A DNA stretch of 64,000 nucleotides, taken from the NCBI GenBank assembly GCA_902493385.1, contig CABUPO010000001.1, positions 62,001 to 126,000 of the forward strand, given 5' to 3'. Positions 15,526-24,185 of the stretch are shown here, piece by piece. The position numbers were made by a program, and so were the translations under genes. Each line of letters starts with the position of its first letter. The stretch's first letter is position 1. Source of the DNA: an uncultured Lachnospiraceae bacterium (GTDB lineage Bacteria > Bacillota > Clostridia > Lachnospirales > Lachnospiraceae). Below the pieces are notes generated by a model. That model did not search any database, was not told the origin of the DNA, and saw nothing but the letters and a program-made list of their open reading frames with translations.

Positions 15526-16035
15526 TCAGCCCAATAAAGCTTCAACAGAAATTCCGCGAAGTCTTGCTACTTCTTCAGGAGTCTTAATATTGCCAAGTCC
15601 CTCTATAGTAGCGTATACAACGTTCTGCTTGTTGTTTGAGCCCAACGACTTAGTACGGATATTTTTGTAGCCTGCAAGCTCAAGCACTGCACGTGCAGGA
15701 CCGCCTGCAATGATTCCGGTACCTTCCGGAGACTTCTTAAGAAGAACTGACGCTCCTCCGTAATTACCTGTATAATCATGTGGCACGCTGCCGTTCTCAT
15801 TCAAAGGAACCTCTATCAGCTTCTTGATAGCATCCTCTTTACCTTTGCGGATTGCTTCAGGAATCTCAGTAGCTTTTCCAAGTCCGGCGCCCACATGTCC
15901 GTTCCTGTCACCAACAACAACTAAAGCTGTGAAACGCATATTACGTCCACCTTTTACAACCTTGGTTACACGCTTGATAACAACAACGCGATCTTCTAAT
16001 TCCATATCCTTCGTATCAATAATTGTACGCTTCAT
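15526..16035 (-). CDS. rpsE: 30S ribosomal protein S5
   Basis: Protein uS5, 169 residues, involved in decoding fidelity and mRNA unwinding. It contains the double-stranded RNA-binding region with RVTKVVKGGRNMRFTALVVV and GDRNGHVGAGLGKATEIPEA, and the conserved C-terminal half with the KSLGSNNKQNVV segment. GAGGAGG precedes the ATG. Confidence 0.98.
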   Translation of the reverse strand: MKRTIIDTKDMELEDRVVVIKRVTKVVKGGRNMRFTALVVVGDRNGHVGAGLGKATEIPEAIRKGKEDAIKKLIEVPLNENGSVPHDYTGNYGGASVLLKKSPEGTGIIAGGPARAVLELAGYKNIRTKSLGSNNKQNVVYATIEGLGNIKTPEEVARLRGISVEALLG

Positions 16036-16051
16036 GAATTCTCCTCCTCGC

Positions 16052-16420
16052 TTAGAAATTCAATCCCGCTTCTCTAGCTGCTTCAGCTAAAGCCTGGATT
16101 TTTCCCTGATAGATAAAACCGCCTCTGTCAAATACAACGTCTGTAATTCCTTTATCTAATGCTTTCTTAGCAATAACCTCGCCTAACTTAGCTGCTGCTG
16201 CAACATTATTAGTCTTTTCAAGCTGTGTCCTTACATCCTCAGAAAGAGTGGATGCTGCAACTAAAGTATTGCCGACTGAATCATCAATAATCTGAGCATA
16301 CATATGATTGTTGCTTCTAAATACTGCCAAACGTGGTCTGTCTGCGGTTCCTGCAAAACGATTACGAAGTCTGTTGTGTTTCTTAACACGTACTTCAGAT
16401 CTTGTTTTCTTACTTACCAT
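16052..16420 (-). CDS. rplR: 50S ribosomal protein L18
   Basis: 5S rRNA-binding protein uL18, 122 residues. Motifs are RNRFAGTADRPRLAVFRSN, HMYAQIIDD and the end FDRGGFIYQGKIQALAEAAR. It lies between rplF and rpsE with 16- and 19-base gaps. Confidence 0.98.
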   Translation of the reverse strand: MVSKKTRSEVRVKKHNRLRNRFAGTADRPRLAVFRSNNHMYAQIIDDSVGNTLVAASTLSEDVRTQLEKTNNVAAAAKLGEVIAKKALDKGITDVVFDRGGFIYQGKIQALAEAAREAGLNF

Positions 16421-16439
16421 CGTTCTTTCACTCCTTTAA

Positions 16440-16982
16440 TTATTTTTTACCTGTCTTACCAACCTTACGTCTAATCACTTCGTCGGCATACTTGATTCCC
16501 TTGCCCTTATATGGCTCCGGAGCTCTCTTCTCGCGAATCTCTGCTGCGTACTGTCCAACCTTTTCCTTGTCGATTCCCTTAACAATTATCCTGTTCTGGT
16601 CTTCAACAACTATCTCTAATCCCTCCGGATCTTCCATCTCTACCGGATGTGAGTATCCAAGTGAAAGGACTAACTTTTTACCCTGTTTTACAGCTCTGTA
16701 ACCAACGCCATTGATTTCAAGAACTTTCTGATAACCATCAGTTACGCCTACAACCATATTATTAATAAGTGTTCTTGTAAGTCCATGCAGCGACTTCATT
16801 CTCTTAAGATCATTAGGTCTGCTGACAGTAACCACGTCTCCATCCTTAGATATTGTCATCTCTGATGGAAGAACTCTTTCAAGAGTTCCTTTTGGTCCCT
16901 TAACCGTCACTTTATTATTTTCTGCAATATCTACAGTTACTCCTGCAGGTATCGCGATAGGCATTCTTCCGATACGTGACAT
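16440..16982 (-). CDS. rplF: 50S ribosomal protein L6
   Basis: Protein uL6 near the factor-binding site, 180 residues made of two repeated domains. Start MSRIGRMPIAIPAGVTVDI, then GPKGTLERVLP, GYRAVKQGKKLVLSLGYSHPV and the C-terminal PEPYKGKGIKYADEVIRRKVGK split over two strands. Normal length and position after rpsH. Confidence 0.98.
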   Translation of the reverse strand: MSRIGRMPIAIPAGVTVDIAENNKVTVKGPKGTLERVLPSEMTISKDGDVVTVSRPNDLKRMKSLHGLTRTLINNMVVGVTDGYQKVLEINGVGYRAVKQGKKLVLSLGYSHPVEMEDPEGLEIVVEDQNRIIVKGIDKEKVGQYAAEIREKRAPEPYKGKGIKYADEVIRRKVGKTGKK

Positions 16983-17016
16983 TTCGCCTTACCTCCAATT
17001 CTTTATTGTACATGTA

Positions 17017-17418
17017 TTACCAAATAAATGCTAATACTTCTCCGCCAACATTTTCTTTTCTGGCCTGTTTATCAGTCATGACGCCCTTATTAGTAGAAAT
17101 GATAGCTATACCATATCCTCCGAGCACGCTAGGAAGTTCTTCTGTGTTAGCATACACTCTGAGTCCAGGCTTTGATATTCTCTTTAAACCTGATATAACC
17201 TTTTCATTCTTGTCCACGCCATATTTTAAAGTAATATGAATTGATTTGAAACCATTCACATCTACTAAATCAAAATTCTTAATATAACCTTCTTTATAAA
17301 GAATCTCAGCTATTGAAATCTTCATCTTTGAAGCAGGTATATCAACTGTATCATGCTTTGCAGTGTTTGCATTACGAATTCTTGTAAGCATATCTGCAAT
17401 AGGATCACTCATTGTCAT
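17017..17418 (-). CDS. rpsH: 30S ribosomal protein S8
   Basis: Protein uS8, 133 residues, a primary 16S rRNA-binding protein that in E. coli represses the spc operon. It has SDPIADMLTRIRNANTAKHD and the end STNKGVMTDKQARKENVGGE. The ATG at 17418 has GGAGG eight bases upstream, which favours it over the ATG two codons later. Confidence 0.97.
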   Translation of the reverse strand: MTMSDPIADMLTRIRNANTAKHDTVDIPASKMKISIAEILYKEGYIKNFDLVDVNGFKSIHITLKYGVDKNEKVISGLKRISKPGLRVYANTEELPSVLGGYGIAIISTNKGVMTDKQARKENVGGEVLAFIW

Positions 17419-17447
17419 TTCATTTGCCTCCTTCCGATATATCCTCT

Positions 17448-17633
17448 TTACCAGCTTGCTTTCTTAACGCCAGGAATCTGTCCTTTGTATGCTAATTCAC
17501 GAAAACATATTCTGCATATTCCATATTTTCTTAAATAAGCATGCGGGCGACCACATATTCTGCAGCGGTTATATTCTCTGGATGAGAATTTAGCCGGACG
17601 CTGCTGCTTGATTTTCATAGACTTTTTAGCCAT
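17448..17633 (-). CDS. rpsN: 30S ribosomal protein S14, zinc-binding type Z
   Basis: Protein uS14 of the 30S head, short 61-residue form. The zinc ligands Cys24, Cys27, Cys40 and Cys43 (CRICGRPHAYL, then CRICF) mark the C+ form, which needs zinc. It lies in the standard place between rplE and rpsH. Confidence 0.98.
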   Translation of the reverse strand: MAKKSMKIKQQRPAKFSSREYNRCRICGRPHAYLRKYGICRICFRELAYKGQIPGVKKASW

Positions 17634-17648
17634 GAATTTCCCTCCTAA

Positions 17649-18188
17649 CTATTTTTTGAACGGCATACCGAACTCAGTAAGGAGTTCACGTGCCTCTTCG
17701 TCTGTCTTAGCAGTAGTTACAAATATAACATCCATTCCTCTTACTTTATCAACCTTATCATATTCAATTTCAGGGAAAATAAGCTGTTCCTTAATTCCTA
17801 AAGCATAATTACCTCTTCCGTCAAACGCATTCGGATTAACTCCTCTGAAGTCACGCACACGAGGAAGAGCAAGATTGATAAGACGATCTGCAAAATCATA
17901 CATCTTTTCGCCACGAAGCGTAACCTTACATCCTATAGGCATTCCTTCTCTTATTTTGAAGTTTGCAACTGAATTTTTTGCTTTAGTAGTAACAGGTTTC
18001 TGACCTGAGATAATCTCAAGATCTCTCATTGCAGAATCGAGAATCTTGGAATTCTCTTTAGCTTCTCCAACGCCCATGTTAATTACGATTTTATCTAATT
18101 TTGGTACCTGTAAAACATTGGTATAACCAAATTTCTTAGTCATTGCATCAACTATTTCATTCAAATACTTTTCTTTTAACCGTGACAC
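17649..18188 (-). CDS. rplE: 50S ribosomal protein L5
   Basis: 5S rRNA-binding protein uL5 of the central protuberance, 179 residues. Motifs: PKLDKIVINMGVGEAKENSK, PVTTKAKNSVANFKIREGMP, and the end DEEARELLTEFGMPFKK. It starts with GTG at 18188, eight bases after GGAGG. Confidence 0.97.
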   Translation of the reverse strand: MSRLKEKYLNEIVDAMTKKFGYTNVLQVPKLDKIVINMGVGEAKENSKILDSAMRDLEIISGQKPVTTKAKNSVANFKIREGMPIGCKVTLRGEKMYDFADRLINLALPRVRDFRGVNPNAFDGRGNYALGIKEQLIFPEIEYDKVDKVRGMDVIFVTTAKTDEEARELLTEFGMPFKK

Positions 18189-18209
18189 TTTAAGTACCTC
18201 CTCTCAGTT

Positions 18210-18515
18210 TTAGTCAATAACCTCACCGGTTGCTTTTGCATAACGTACCTTTTTGCCGTCAACGAACTTAAATCCAACTCTGCTAGGCTTTCCTTTACTG
18301 ACATACATAACGTTAGATACGTCAAAAGCTGCTTCCTGATGAACGATACCGCCATTCGGATTAGTCTGGCTTGGCTTGGTATGCTTTGTTACCATCTTTA
18401 CGCCTTCTACCGTAACTTTTCCGTCTTTAACAGCGATAACCTTTCCTTCTTTACCTTTATTTTTTCCGGTAATAACTTTAACTGTATCGCCTTTTTTGAT
18501 TTTGTTCATTGCCAT
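18210..18515 (-). CDS. rplX: 50S ribosomal protein L24
   Basis: Assembly-initiating protein uL24, 101 residues, with a KOW motif (KIKKGDTVKVITGKNKGKEG) and VEGVKMVTKHTKPSQTNPNG. GGAGG lies nine bases before the ATG. Confidence 0.97.
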   Translation of the reverse strand: MAMNKIKKGDTVKVITGKNKGKEGKVIAVKDGKVTVEGVKMVTKHTKPSQTNPNGGIVHQEAAFDVSNVMYVSKGKPSRVGFKFVDGKKVRYAKATGEVID

Positions 18516-18528
18516 CCCTGCACACCTC

Positions 18529-18897
18529 CTATAATACTTCCGGTGCTAATGAGACGATTTTCATGAACTGCTTTTCTCTCAATTCTCTGGCTACCGGTCC
18601 AAATATACGTGTTCCTCTTGGATTCTTGTCATCTTTTATTATTACCGCAGCATTTTCATCAAACCTGATGTATGAACCATCCGGACGCTTTGTACCTTTT
18701 ACAGTACGAACAACAACTGCCTTTACAACATCGCCCTTCTTAACCACGCCGCCGGGTGTTGCATCTTTAACCGAAGCAACAATAACATCGCCAACCTGTG
18801 CATATCTTCTGGTTGAGCCGCCCAGTACACGGATACAGAGAAGTTCTTTTGCACCAGTGTTATCTGCTACTTTAAGTCTTGATTCCTGCTGTACCAT
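18529..18897 (-). CDS. rplN: 50S ribosomal protein L14
   Basis: Protein uL14 at the subunit interface, 122 residues: MVQQESRLKVADNTGAKEL, then VKAVVVRTVKGTKRPDGSYI and GTRIFGPVARELREKQFMKI. It is among the most conserved proteins here and leaves no doubt. Confidence 0.98.
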   Translation of the reverse strand: MVQQESRLKVADNTGAKELLCIRVLGGSTRRYAQVGDVIVASVKDATPGGVVKKGDVVKAVVVRTVKGTKRPDGSYIRFDENAAVIIKDDKNPRGTRIFGPVARELREKQFMKIVSLAPEVL

Positions 18898-18924
18898 AAT
18901 CTAACCTCCATCTTATCCGCTAAA

Positions 18925-19182
18925 TTATTTAGCCTTTTCAATGATCTCTACCAGTCTCCATCTCTTTGTCTTTGATAAAGGTCTGGTTTCCATAACTCTG
19001 ACTCTGTCACCGATACCACATTCGTTATTCTCGTCATGAGCTTTTAATTTATAGGTTCGCTTTACAATCTTGTTGTAAAGTGGATGCTTTACATTATCAA
19101 CTACTGCTACAACAATAGTTTTGTCCATCTTATCGCTTATTACCTTACCGGTACGCACTTTTCTAAGATTTCTCTCTTCCAC
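18925..19182 (-). CDS. rpsQ: 30S ribosomal protein S17
   Basis: Protein uS17, 85 residues, an OB-fold primary 16S rRNA binder: RKVRTGKVISDKMDKTIVV and RVRVMETRPLSKTKRWRLVE. It starts with GTG at 19182, nine bases after GGAGG. Confidence 0.97.
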   Translation of the reverse strand: MEERNLRKVRTGKVISDKMDKTIVVAVVDNVKHPLYNKIVKRTYKLKAHDENNECGIGDRVRVMETRPLSKTKRWRLVEIIEKAK

Positions 19183-19207
19183 TACTGAATTCCTCCTTTC
19201 TTACCAA

Positions 19208-19414
19208 TCAGTCGACAGCCTTCATTTCAGAGATAACAGTCTGGATTCTTGCAATCTGCTTCCTTACCTCTTTAATCCTGCTGGTATTATCCAACTGGTT
19301 AGTTGCGTTTTGGAATCTCAAGTTAAATAACTCCTTTTTAGCAGCTACTAAATCCGCATTCAGTTCTTCAACTGACTTACCTCTAAGTCCACTTAAAAAA
19401 TCCTTAGTTTTCAC
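19208..19414 (-). CDS. rpmC: 50S ribosomal protein L29
   Basis: Protein uL29 at the peptide exit, 68 residues with a two-helix hairpin: LRGKSVEELNADLVAAKKEL and LKNLRFQ-like NLRFQNATNQLDN. I chose the GTG at 19414 (GGAGG eight bases upstream) over an earlier GTG that overlaps the ribosome site. The start overlaps the end of rplP by 11 bases. Confidence 0.94.
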   Translation of the reverse strand: MKTKDFLSGLRGKSVEELNADLVAAKKELFNLRFQNATNQLDNTSRIKEVRKQIARIQTVISEMKAVD

Positions 19415-19841
19415 TGCCCGCACCTCCTTCTAAGTCTGCACGGGAAACGATTTTACATTTAACAGGCAACTTATGCGTTGCAAGCCTTAACGCTTCCTTT
19501 GCGGTTTCCTCTGATACTCCGGAAATCTCAAATAACACACGTCCCGGTTTAACTACAGCTACCCAGTACTCAAGCGCGCCTTTTCCGGAACCCATTCGGG
19601 TCTCAGCAGGCTTAGCTGTTACCGGCTTATCCGGAAATATCTTAATCCATACTTTACCGCCACGCTTAATATAACGTGTCATGGCAATACGGGCTGCTTC
19701 AATCTGGTTTGACTTAATCCATGCCGGTTCAAGCGCCACAATACCATATTCACCGTAGGTAATCTTATTACCTCTTGTAGCTTTACCAGTCATTCTGCCA
19801 CGAAACTGCTTACGACGTTTAACTCTCTTAGGCATTAACAT
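19404..19841 (-). CDS. rplP: 50S ribosomal protein L16
   Basis: Protein uL16, 145 residues, which helps position A-site tRNA. MLMPKRVKRRKQFRGRMTGK at the start, GKVWIKIFPDKPVTAKPAET and MGSGKGALEYWVAVVKPGR identify it. Its ATG overlaps the last base of the rpsC stop. Confidence 0.98.
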   Translation of the reverse strand: MLMPKRVKRRKQFRGRMTGKATRGNKITYGEYGIVALEPAWIKSNQIEAARIAMTRYIKRGGKVWIKIFPDKPVTAKPAETRMGSGKGALEYWVAVVKPGRVLFEISGVSEETAKEALRLATHKLPVKCKIVSRADLEGGAGSEN

Positions 19842-20503
19842 TATTTATCGCTCCCTTCCTTTTTGTTACCACTCTTGGTTGGAAGAATTTCACCATGGTA
19901 AACCCATACTTTAACACCAATCTTACCATAGGTTGTGTCAGCTTCACTAAAACCATAATCAATATTTGCACGAAGTGTCTGAAGAGGAATTGTTCCCTCG
20001 CTGTAATACTCTGTACGAGCCATGTCGGCGCCGCCAAGACGTCCTGAAACAGCTGTCTTAATTCCTTTTACTCCGCTCTTCATAGCTCTTCCCATAGACT
20101 GCTTCATAGCTCTACGGAATGATATACGCTTTTCAAGCTGAAGCGCAATATTCTCAGCAACGAGCTGCGCGTCATTATCTGGCTTCTTAACTTCTTTGAT
20201 GTCAACTAAAACCTTCTTAGCTGTGTAGCCGGCAAGCTCTTTCTTAAGCTTCTCTATCTCTGAACCGCCTTTTCCGATAACCACACCCGGTTTAGCTGTG
20301 TGAATTATGATTTTAACACGGTCTGAAGATCTTTCGATCTCAATCTTAGCGACACCTGAGTTATATAATTTTTTCTTTAAAAACTCTCTAATTTTGTAAT
20401 CTTCGGCAAGATTATCTGCAAAATCTTCTTCTGCATACCATCTTGAGTCCCAGTCCTTGATGACGCCGACTCTTAAGCCGTGAGGATTAACCTTCTGTCC
20501 CAT
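19841..20503 (-). CDS. rpsC: 30S ribosomal protein S3
   Basis: Protein uS3, 220 residues, lining the mRNA entry channel. It contains the KH domain with KPGVVIGKGGSEIEKLKKEL and the C-terminal domain with GVKGIKTAVSGRLGGADMAR. Starts MGQKVNPHGLRVGVIKDWDS. One-base overlap with rplP. Confidence 0.98.
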   Translation of the reverse strand: MGQKVNPHGLRVGVIKDWDSRWYAEEDFADNLAEDYKIREFLKKKLYNSGVAKIEIERSSDRVKIIIHTAKPGVVIGKGGSEIEKLKKELAGYTAKKVLVDIKEVKKPDNDAQLVAENIALQLEKRISFRRAMKQSMGRAMKSGVKGIKTAVSGRLGGADMARTEYYSEGTIPLQTLRANIDYGFSEADTTYGKIGVKVWVYHGEILPTKSGNKKEGSDK

Positions 20504-20514
20504 GATAGCCCTCC

Positions 20515-20904
20515 TTATCTTTCATTCAACACGATTGTGATATGGCTCATTCTCTTTTCGATACGATAAGCTGTACCACGTGCTCTTGGTCTGATTCTCT
20601 TCATTGTCGGTCCTTTATTAGCATAACATTCCTCTATATAAAGGTTATCCGGATTCATTCCGTTGTTGTTCTCTGCGTTTGCAATAGCTGACTCCAAAAG
20701 CTTCTTAATAATGCTTGAGCCGTATCTTGGATTATATTCCAGTATTCCAAGCGCTGTCTCTACATCCTTACCTCTTATGGCATCCAAAACGAAACATGCC
20801 TTCTGCACAGAAATTCTTGCATAAGAAAGCTTTGCAGATGGTCTCGTATCTCTCGTTTCACGATTTCTATCTCTCTTTATCTGAGATCTATGTCCCTTTG
20901 CCAT
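20515..20904 (-). CDS. rplV: 50S ribosomal protein L22
   Basis: Protein uL22, 129 residues, whose loop narrows the nascent-peptide tunnel. Motifs: SAKLSYARISVQKACFVLDA, ESAIANAENNNGMN and KRIRPRARGTAYRIEKRMSH. Standard position between rpsS and rpsC. Confidence 0.98.
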   Translation of the reverse strand: MAKGHRSQIKRDRNRETRDTRPSAKLSYARISVQKACFVLDAIRGKDVETALGILEYNPRYGSSIIKKLLESAIANAENNNGMNPDNLYIEECYANKGPTMKRIRPRARGTAYRIEKRMSHITIVLNER

Positions 20905-20936
20905 GGATGTAACCTCCTTTCAATACCTATCTGGAT

Positions 20937-21215
20937 TTATCTTTTACCCTTTTTCTCGTCTTTACCATGACCTCTGTAAGTTCTTGTCATAACGAACTCG
21001 CCGAGCTTGTGTCCTACCATATCCTCTGTTATATATACAGGTACGTGCTTTCTGCCATCATGAACAGCAATTGTGTGTCCAACCATCTGCGGAAAGATTG
21101 TAGAACGACGTGACCATGTTTTAATAACCTGCTTGTCACCGGACTCATTCATTGCTTCAACTTTTTTAAGCAGATGCTCGTCTGCAAATGGTCCCTTTTT
21201 TAATGAACGTGCCAT
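20937..21215 (-). CDS. rpsS: 30S ribosomal protein S19
   Basis: Protein uS19 of the 30S head, 92 residues: MARSLKKGPFADEHLLKKVE, WSRRSTIFPQMVGHTIAVHD and GHKLGEFVMTRTYRGHGKDE. Fifteen bases after rplB. Confidence 0.98.
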   Translation of the reverse strand: MARSLKKGPFADEHLLKKVEAMNESGDKQVIKTWSRRSTIFPQMVGHTIAVHDGRKHVPVYITEDMVGHKLGEFVMTRTYRGHGKDEKKGKR

Positions 21216-21229
21216 TGTGTACCCTCCTT

Positions 21230-22075
21230 CTACTTAGATAACGCTTTACCGTCTCTTCTTCTGACGATATATTTGTTAGACTTCTTGTTCTTCTTTCTTG
21301 TCTTGAGACCAAGCGCCGGCTTGCCCCAAGGGGTAACAGGACCCGGACGTCCAATACCAGCCTTACCTTCACCACCACCGTGCGGATGGTCGTTAGGGTT
21401 CATAACAGAACCACGCACCGTAGGACGGATACCCATATTTCTCTTACGTCCTGCCTTACCAATATTGATAAGTTCATGATCGGCATTGCCTACCTGGCCA
21501 ATAGTGGCGCGGCAGATAATCGGAACCATTCTCATCTCTCCTGAAGGGAGTCTTAAGGTTGCATATTTACCTTCCTTAGCCATAAGCTGCGCGCTGTTTC
21601 CTGCCGCACGAACAAGCTGTCCGCCTTTTCCAGGGTAAAGCTCAATATTATGAATCTGAGCTCCGACAGGTATATTCTGAAGCGGAAGACAGTTTCCTAC
21701 GGATATTTCAGCTTCAGGTCCATTCATAATCTGCTGTCCTACCTTAAGTCCGACAGGCGCAAGAATGTATGCCTTTTCTCCATCTGCATAACATATAAGA
21801 GCTATATTAGCTGTACGGTTTGGATCATACTCAATAGTCTTAACTACTGCAGGTATTCCATCTTTTCTTCTCTTAAAATCAATTATTCTATACTTTCTTC
21901 TTGAACCACCGCCACGATGTCTTACAGTAATCTTACCCTGATTATTACGTCCGGCGCTCTTCTGCAATGACACTACAAGTGATTTCTCCGGCTTTGAAGA
22001 TGTTATTTCTGAAAAATCAGAACCAGTCATATGCCTTCTAGAAGGTGTATATGGGTTAAACTTTTTAATTCCCAT
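21230..22075 (-). CDS. rplB: 50S ribosomal protein L2
   Basis: Protein uL2, 281 residues, needed for subunit joining and near the peptidyl-transferase centre. MGIKKFNPYTPSRRHMTGSD, the RHRGGGSRRKYRIIDFKR segment and GSVMNPNDHPHGGGEGKAGI with the functional His are present. Confidence 0.98.
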   Translation of the reverse strand: MGIKKFNPYTPSRRHMTGSDFSEITSSKPEKSLVVSLQKSAGRNNQGKITVRHRGGGSRRKYRIIDFKRRKDGIPAVVKTIEYDPNRTANIALICYADGEKAYILAPVGLKVGQQIMNGPEAEISVGNCLPLQNIPVGAQIHNIELYPGKGGQLVRAAGNSAQLMAKEGKYATLRLPSGEMRMVPIICRATIGQVGNADHELINIGKAGRKRNMGIRPTVRGSVMNPNDHPHGGGEGKAGIGRPGPVTPWGKPALGLKTRKKNKKSNKYIVRRRDGKALSK

Positions 22076-22108
22076 TATTTCTTACTCCTTTCCGCTGTAT
22101 TATCTAAA

Positions 22109-22408
22109 TTACAGACCTTCAAAGATCTCGATATCAGCGCTGTCTTTTGATAAGGTAACTATTGCTTTCTTTCTCTTAGCCGTCTTACCAACTGCCGTTC
22201 CACGTCTGCGGTTCTTACCGTTAAGATTCATTGTATTAACTTTCTCAACCTTCGCACCTGCAAACATCTTTTCCACCGCTTCTTTAATCTGAGTTTTAGT
22301 TGCGTCTGTATGAACAGAAAAAGTATATTTTTTGTCCTCCATAGCAGCCATTGACTTCTCAGTAATAATTGGAGCGAGGATAATATCATAATATTTCAAA
22401 TCTGCCAT
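22109..22408 (-). CDS. rplW: 50S ribosomal protein L23
   Basis: Protein uL23 at the tunnel exit, docking site of trigger factor and SRP, 99 residues. It has YDIILAPIITEKSMAAMEDK and KVEKVNTMNLNGKNRRRG. Its start shares a base with the rplD stop. Confidence 0.97.
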   Translation of the reverse strand: MADLKYYDIILAPIITEKSMAAMEDKKYTFSVHTDATKTQIKEAVEKMFAGAKVEKVNTMNLNGKNRRRGTAVGKTAKRKKAIVTLSKDSADIEIFEGL

Positions 22409-23052
22409 TATGCGTACACCTCCTCGATGTTCTTAGCGGCATTTTTAGCTATTACCACCGTATCATACTTGAGGATATCATATACGCTTAAAGTTGCTGA
22501 TACAGATACTTCATCTTTCTTTACGAATGACGTCTTAACGCCCTGAAGATTAGCTGCCGACTTAATAACCTTCTCGTCAGCATTATCAAGAACGATAAGG
22601 GCTTTCTTAACGCCAAGCGCCTCAAGCATTGCGATAATCTTTTTTGTTTTATATTCATCAAGCTGAATCTCGTCAACTACAAGGAACTTATTCTCACTGA
22701 CCTTTGAGCTGAGTACAGACTTCATGGCAGCAGCCTTTTCCTTCTTATTCATCTTAAATGAATAATCTCTAGGAACTGGTGCAAATACAACACCGCCGCC
22801 CGTCCACTGAGGTGCTCTTGTTGAACCCTGTCTTGCATGACCGGTTCCCTTCTGTCTCCAAGGCTTTCTTCCACCGCCTCGTACCTCTGAACGTGTCTTA
22901 GCCTTCTGCGTTCCCTGACGTTTATTTGCAAGCTGTAACTGAACAGCCATATGAACCAAATGTTCATTTACTGGAGCAGCAAATACAGAGTCGCTTAATT
23001 CCATTGCGCCAACTTCTTTGCCTTCCATATTATAAACAGATACGTTTGCCAT
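22408..23052 (-). CDS. rplD: 50S ribosomal protein L4
   Basis: Protein uL4, 214 residues, a tunnel constriction protein and, in E. coli, the repressor of the S10 operon through its leader. Identified by NKRQGTQKAKTRSEVRGGG and KPWRQKGTGHARQGSTRAPQ. If L4 autoregulation exists here, the structured rpsJ leader would be the target; this is inference. Confidence 0.98.
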   Translation of the reverse strand: MANVSVYNMEGKEVGAMELSDSVFAAPVNEHLVHMAVQLQLANKRQGTQKAKTRSEVRGGGRKPWRQKGTGHARQGSTRAPQWTGGGVVFAPVPRDYSFKMNKKEKAAAMKSVLSSKVSENKFLVVDEIQLDEYKTKKIIAMLEALGVKKALIVLDNADEKVIKSAANLQGVKTSFVKKDEVSVSATLSVYDILKYDTVVIAKNAAKNIEEVYA

Positions 23053-23076
23053 CTGTGTTTCCTCCTTCCTGAAAGT

Positions 23077-23709
23077 TTAGACAGCCTTTACAGATTCTTT
23101 TAATACTACTGTAGCCTTCTTAGGTCCAGGTACTGCGCCCTTAACCAAAATAATATTCTCTTCTGCATCAATTCTTACGATTTCCAAATTCTGCACTGTA
23201 ACCTTTACAGCGCCCATCTGTCCAGGCATCTTCTTTCCTTTAAACACCTTGCTGGGATCTGAACAAGCGCCGTTAGAACCCGCATGTCTGTGATACTTAG
23301 AACCATGCGCCATAGGTCCTCTTGACTGTCCATGTCTTTTAATAGCGCCCTGAAAACCCTTACCTTTTGACTTGCCCGTAACATCAATTCTGTCGCCAAT
23401 GGCAAATATGTCGGCTTTGATTTCCTGTCCAAGCTCATACTCAGCTGAGTTATCAAACTTGAACTCCTTGAAAAACCTAAGGCATCCAACTCCAGCCTTA
23501 TCAAGGCGGCCCTTAGTCGGCTTGTTAACAAGCTTCTCACGAACGTCTCCGAAGCCAACCTGAATTGCTTCGTAGCCATCGTTCTCGGCATTCTTGACCT
23601 GTGTTACGTAACAAGGACCAGCCTGAAGTACCGTAACAGGAATCAACATACCATTCTCGTCGAAAATCTGTGTCATACCGATTTTCTTAGCTAAAATTCC
23701 TTTAGTCAT
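23077..23709 (-). CDS. rplC: 50S ribosomal protein L3
   Basis: Protein uL3, 210 residues, an early 50S assembly protein reaching the peptidyl-transferase centre. It starts MTKGILAKKIGMTQIFDENG and has GKSKGKGFQGAIKRHGQSRG and PGQMGAVKVTVQNL. The ATG at 23709 has GGAGG nine bases upstream; the frame is open for 17 more codons without a site. A 134-base gap to rpsJ is unusually long for this operon. Confidence 0.97.
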   Translation of the reverse strand: MTKGILAKKIGMTQIFDENGMLIPVTVLQAGPCYVTQVKNAENDGYEAIQVGFGDVREKLVNKPTKGRLDKAGVGCLRFFKEFKFDNSAEYELGQEIKADIFAIGDRIDVTGKSKGKGFQGAIKRHGQSRGPMAHGSKYHRHAGSNGACSDPSKVFKGKKMPGQMGAVKVTVQNLEIVRIDAEENIILVKGAVPGPKKATVVLKESVKAV

Positions 23710-23843
23710 GCTTTCGCACCTCCTGATTAATCTACAGCGGATCACATAATGAACACTCAAACCCTGCGGTGATTCTATTCACTAAGCATGCAATCATCCT
23801 AGATTGACCTTTCCGCTTAACTTTATAACTTATTCCGGCAGTA

Positions 23844-24185
23844 TTACTTAGAAGCATTTGCCGGTTTGTTATCCTGCATCTTGATTGTAATCTTAACGCC
23901 TGCCGGCATCTCAAGCTTAGCAAGAGCGTCTACAGTTTTCTGTGTAGGTCCGATTACATCAATAAGTCTCTTATGAGTTCTCTGCTCAAACTGCTCTCTG
24001 GAATCCTTATATTTATGAACAGCCCTTAATATAGTAACAACTTCCCTCTTGGTCGGAAGTGGTACAGGTCCGCTCACCTTTGCTCCACTCTTCTTAACAG
24101 TTTCAACAATTTTTCCGGCTGAATAATCAATCAATTTGTGATCATACGCCTTGAGAGTAATTCTCATAACCTTCTGACTTGCCAT
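23844..24185 (-). CDS. rpsJ: 30S ribosomal protein S10
   Basis: Protein uS10 (NusE), 113 residues, a 30S head protein that also joins transcription antitermination complexes. It has ITLKAYDHKLIDYSAGKIVE and GPVPLPTKREVVTILRAVHK. It is slightly longer than the usual 102-105 because of a short C-terminal tail. The ATG at 24185 is ten bases after GGAGG. First gene of the S10 operon, preceded by a leader of about 290 bases. Confidence 0.97.
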   Translation of the reverse strand: MASQKVMRITLKAYDHKLIDYSAGKIVETVKKSGAKVSGPVPLPTKREVVTILRAVHKYKDSREQFEQRTHKRLIDVIGPTQKTVDALAKLEMPAGVKITIKMQDNKPANASK

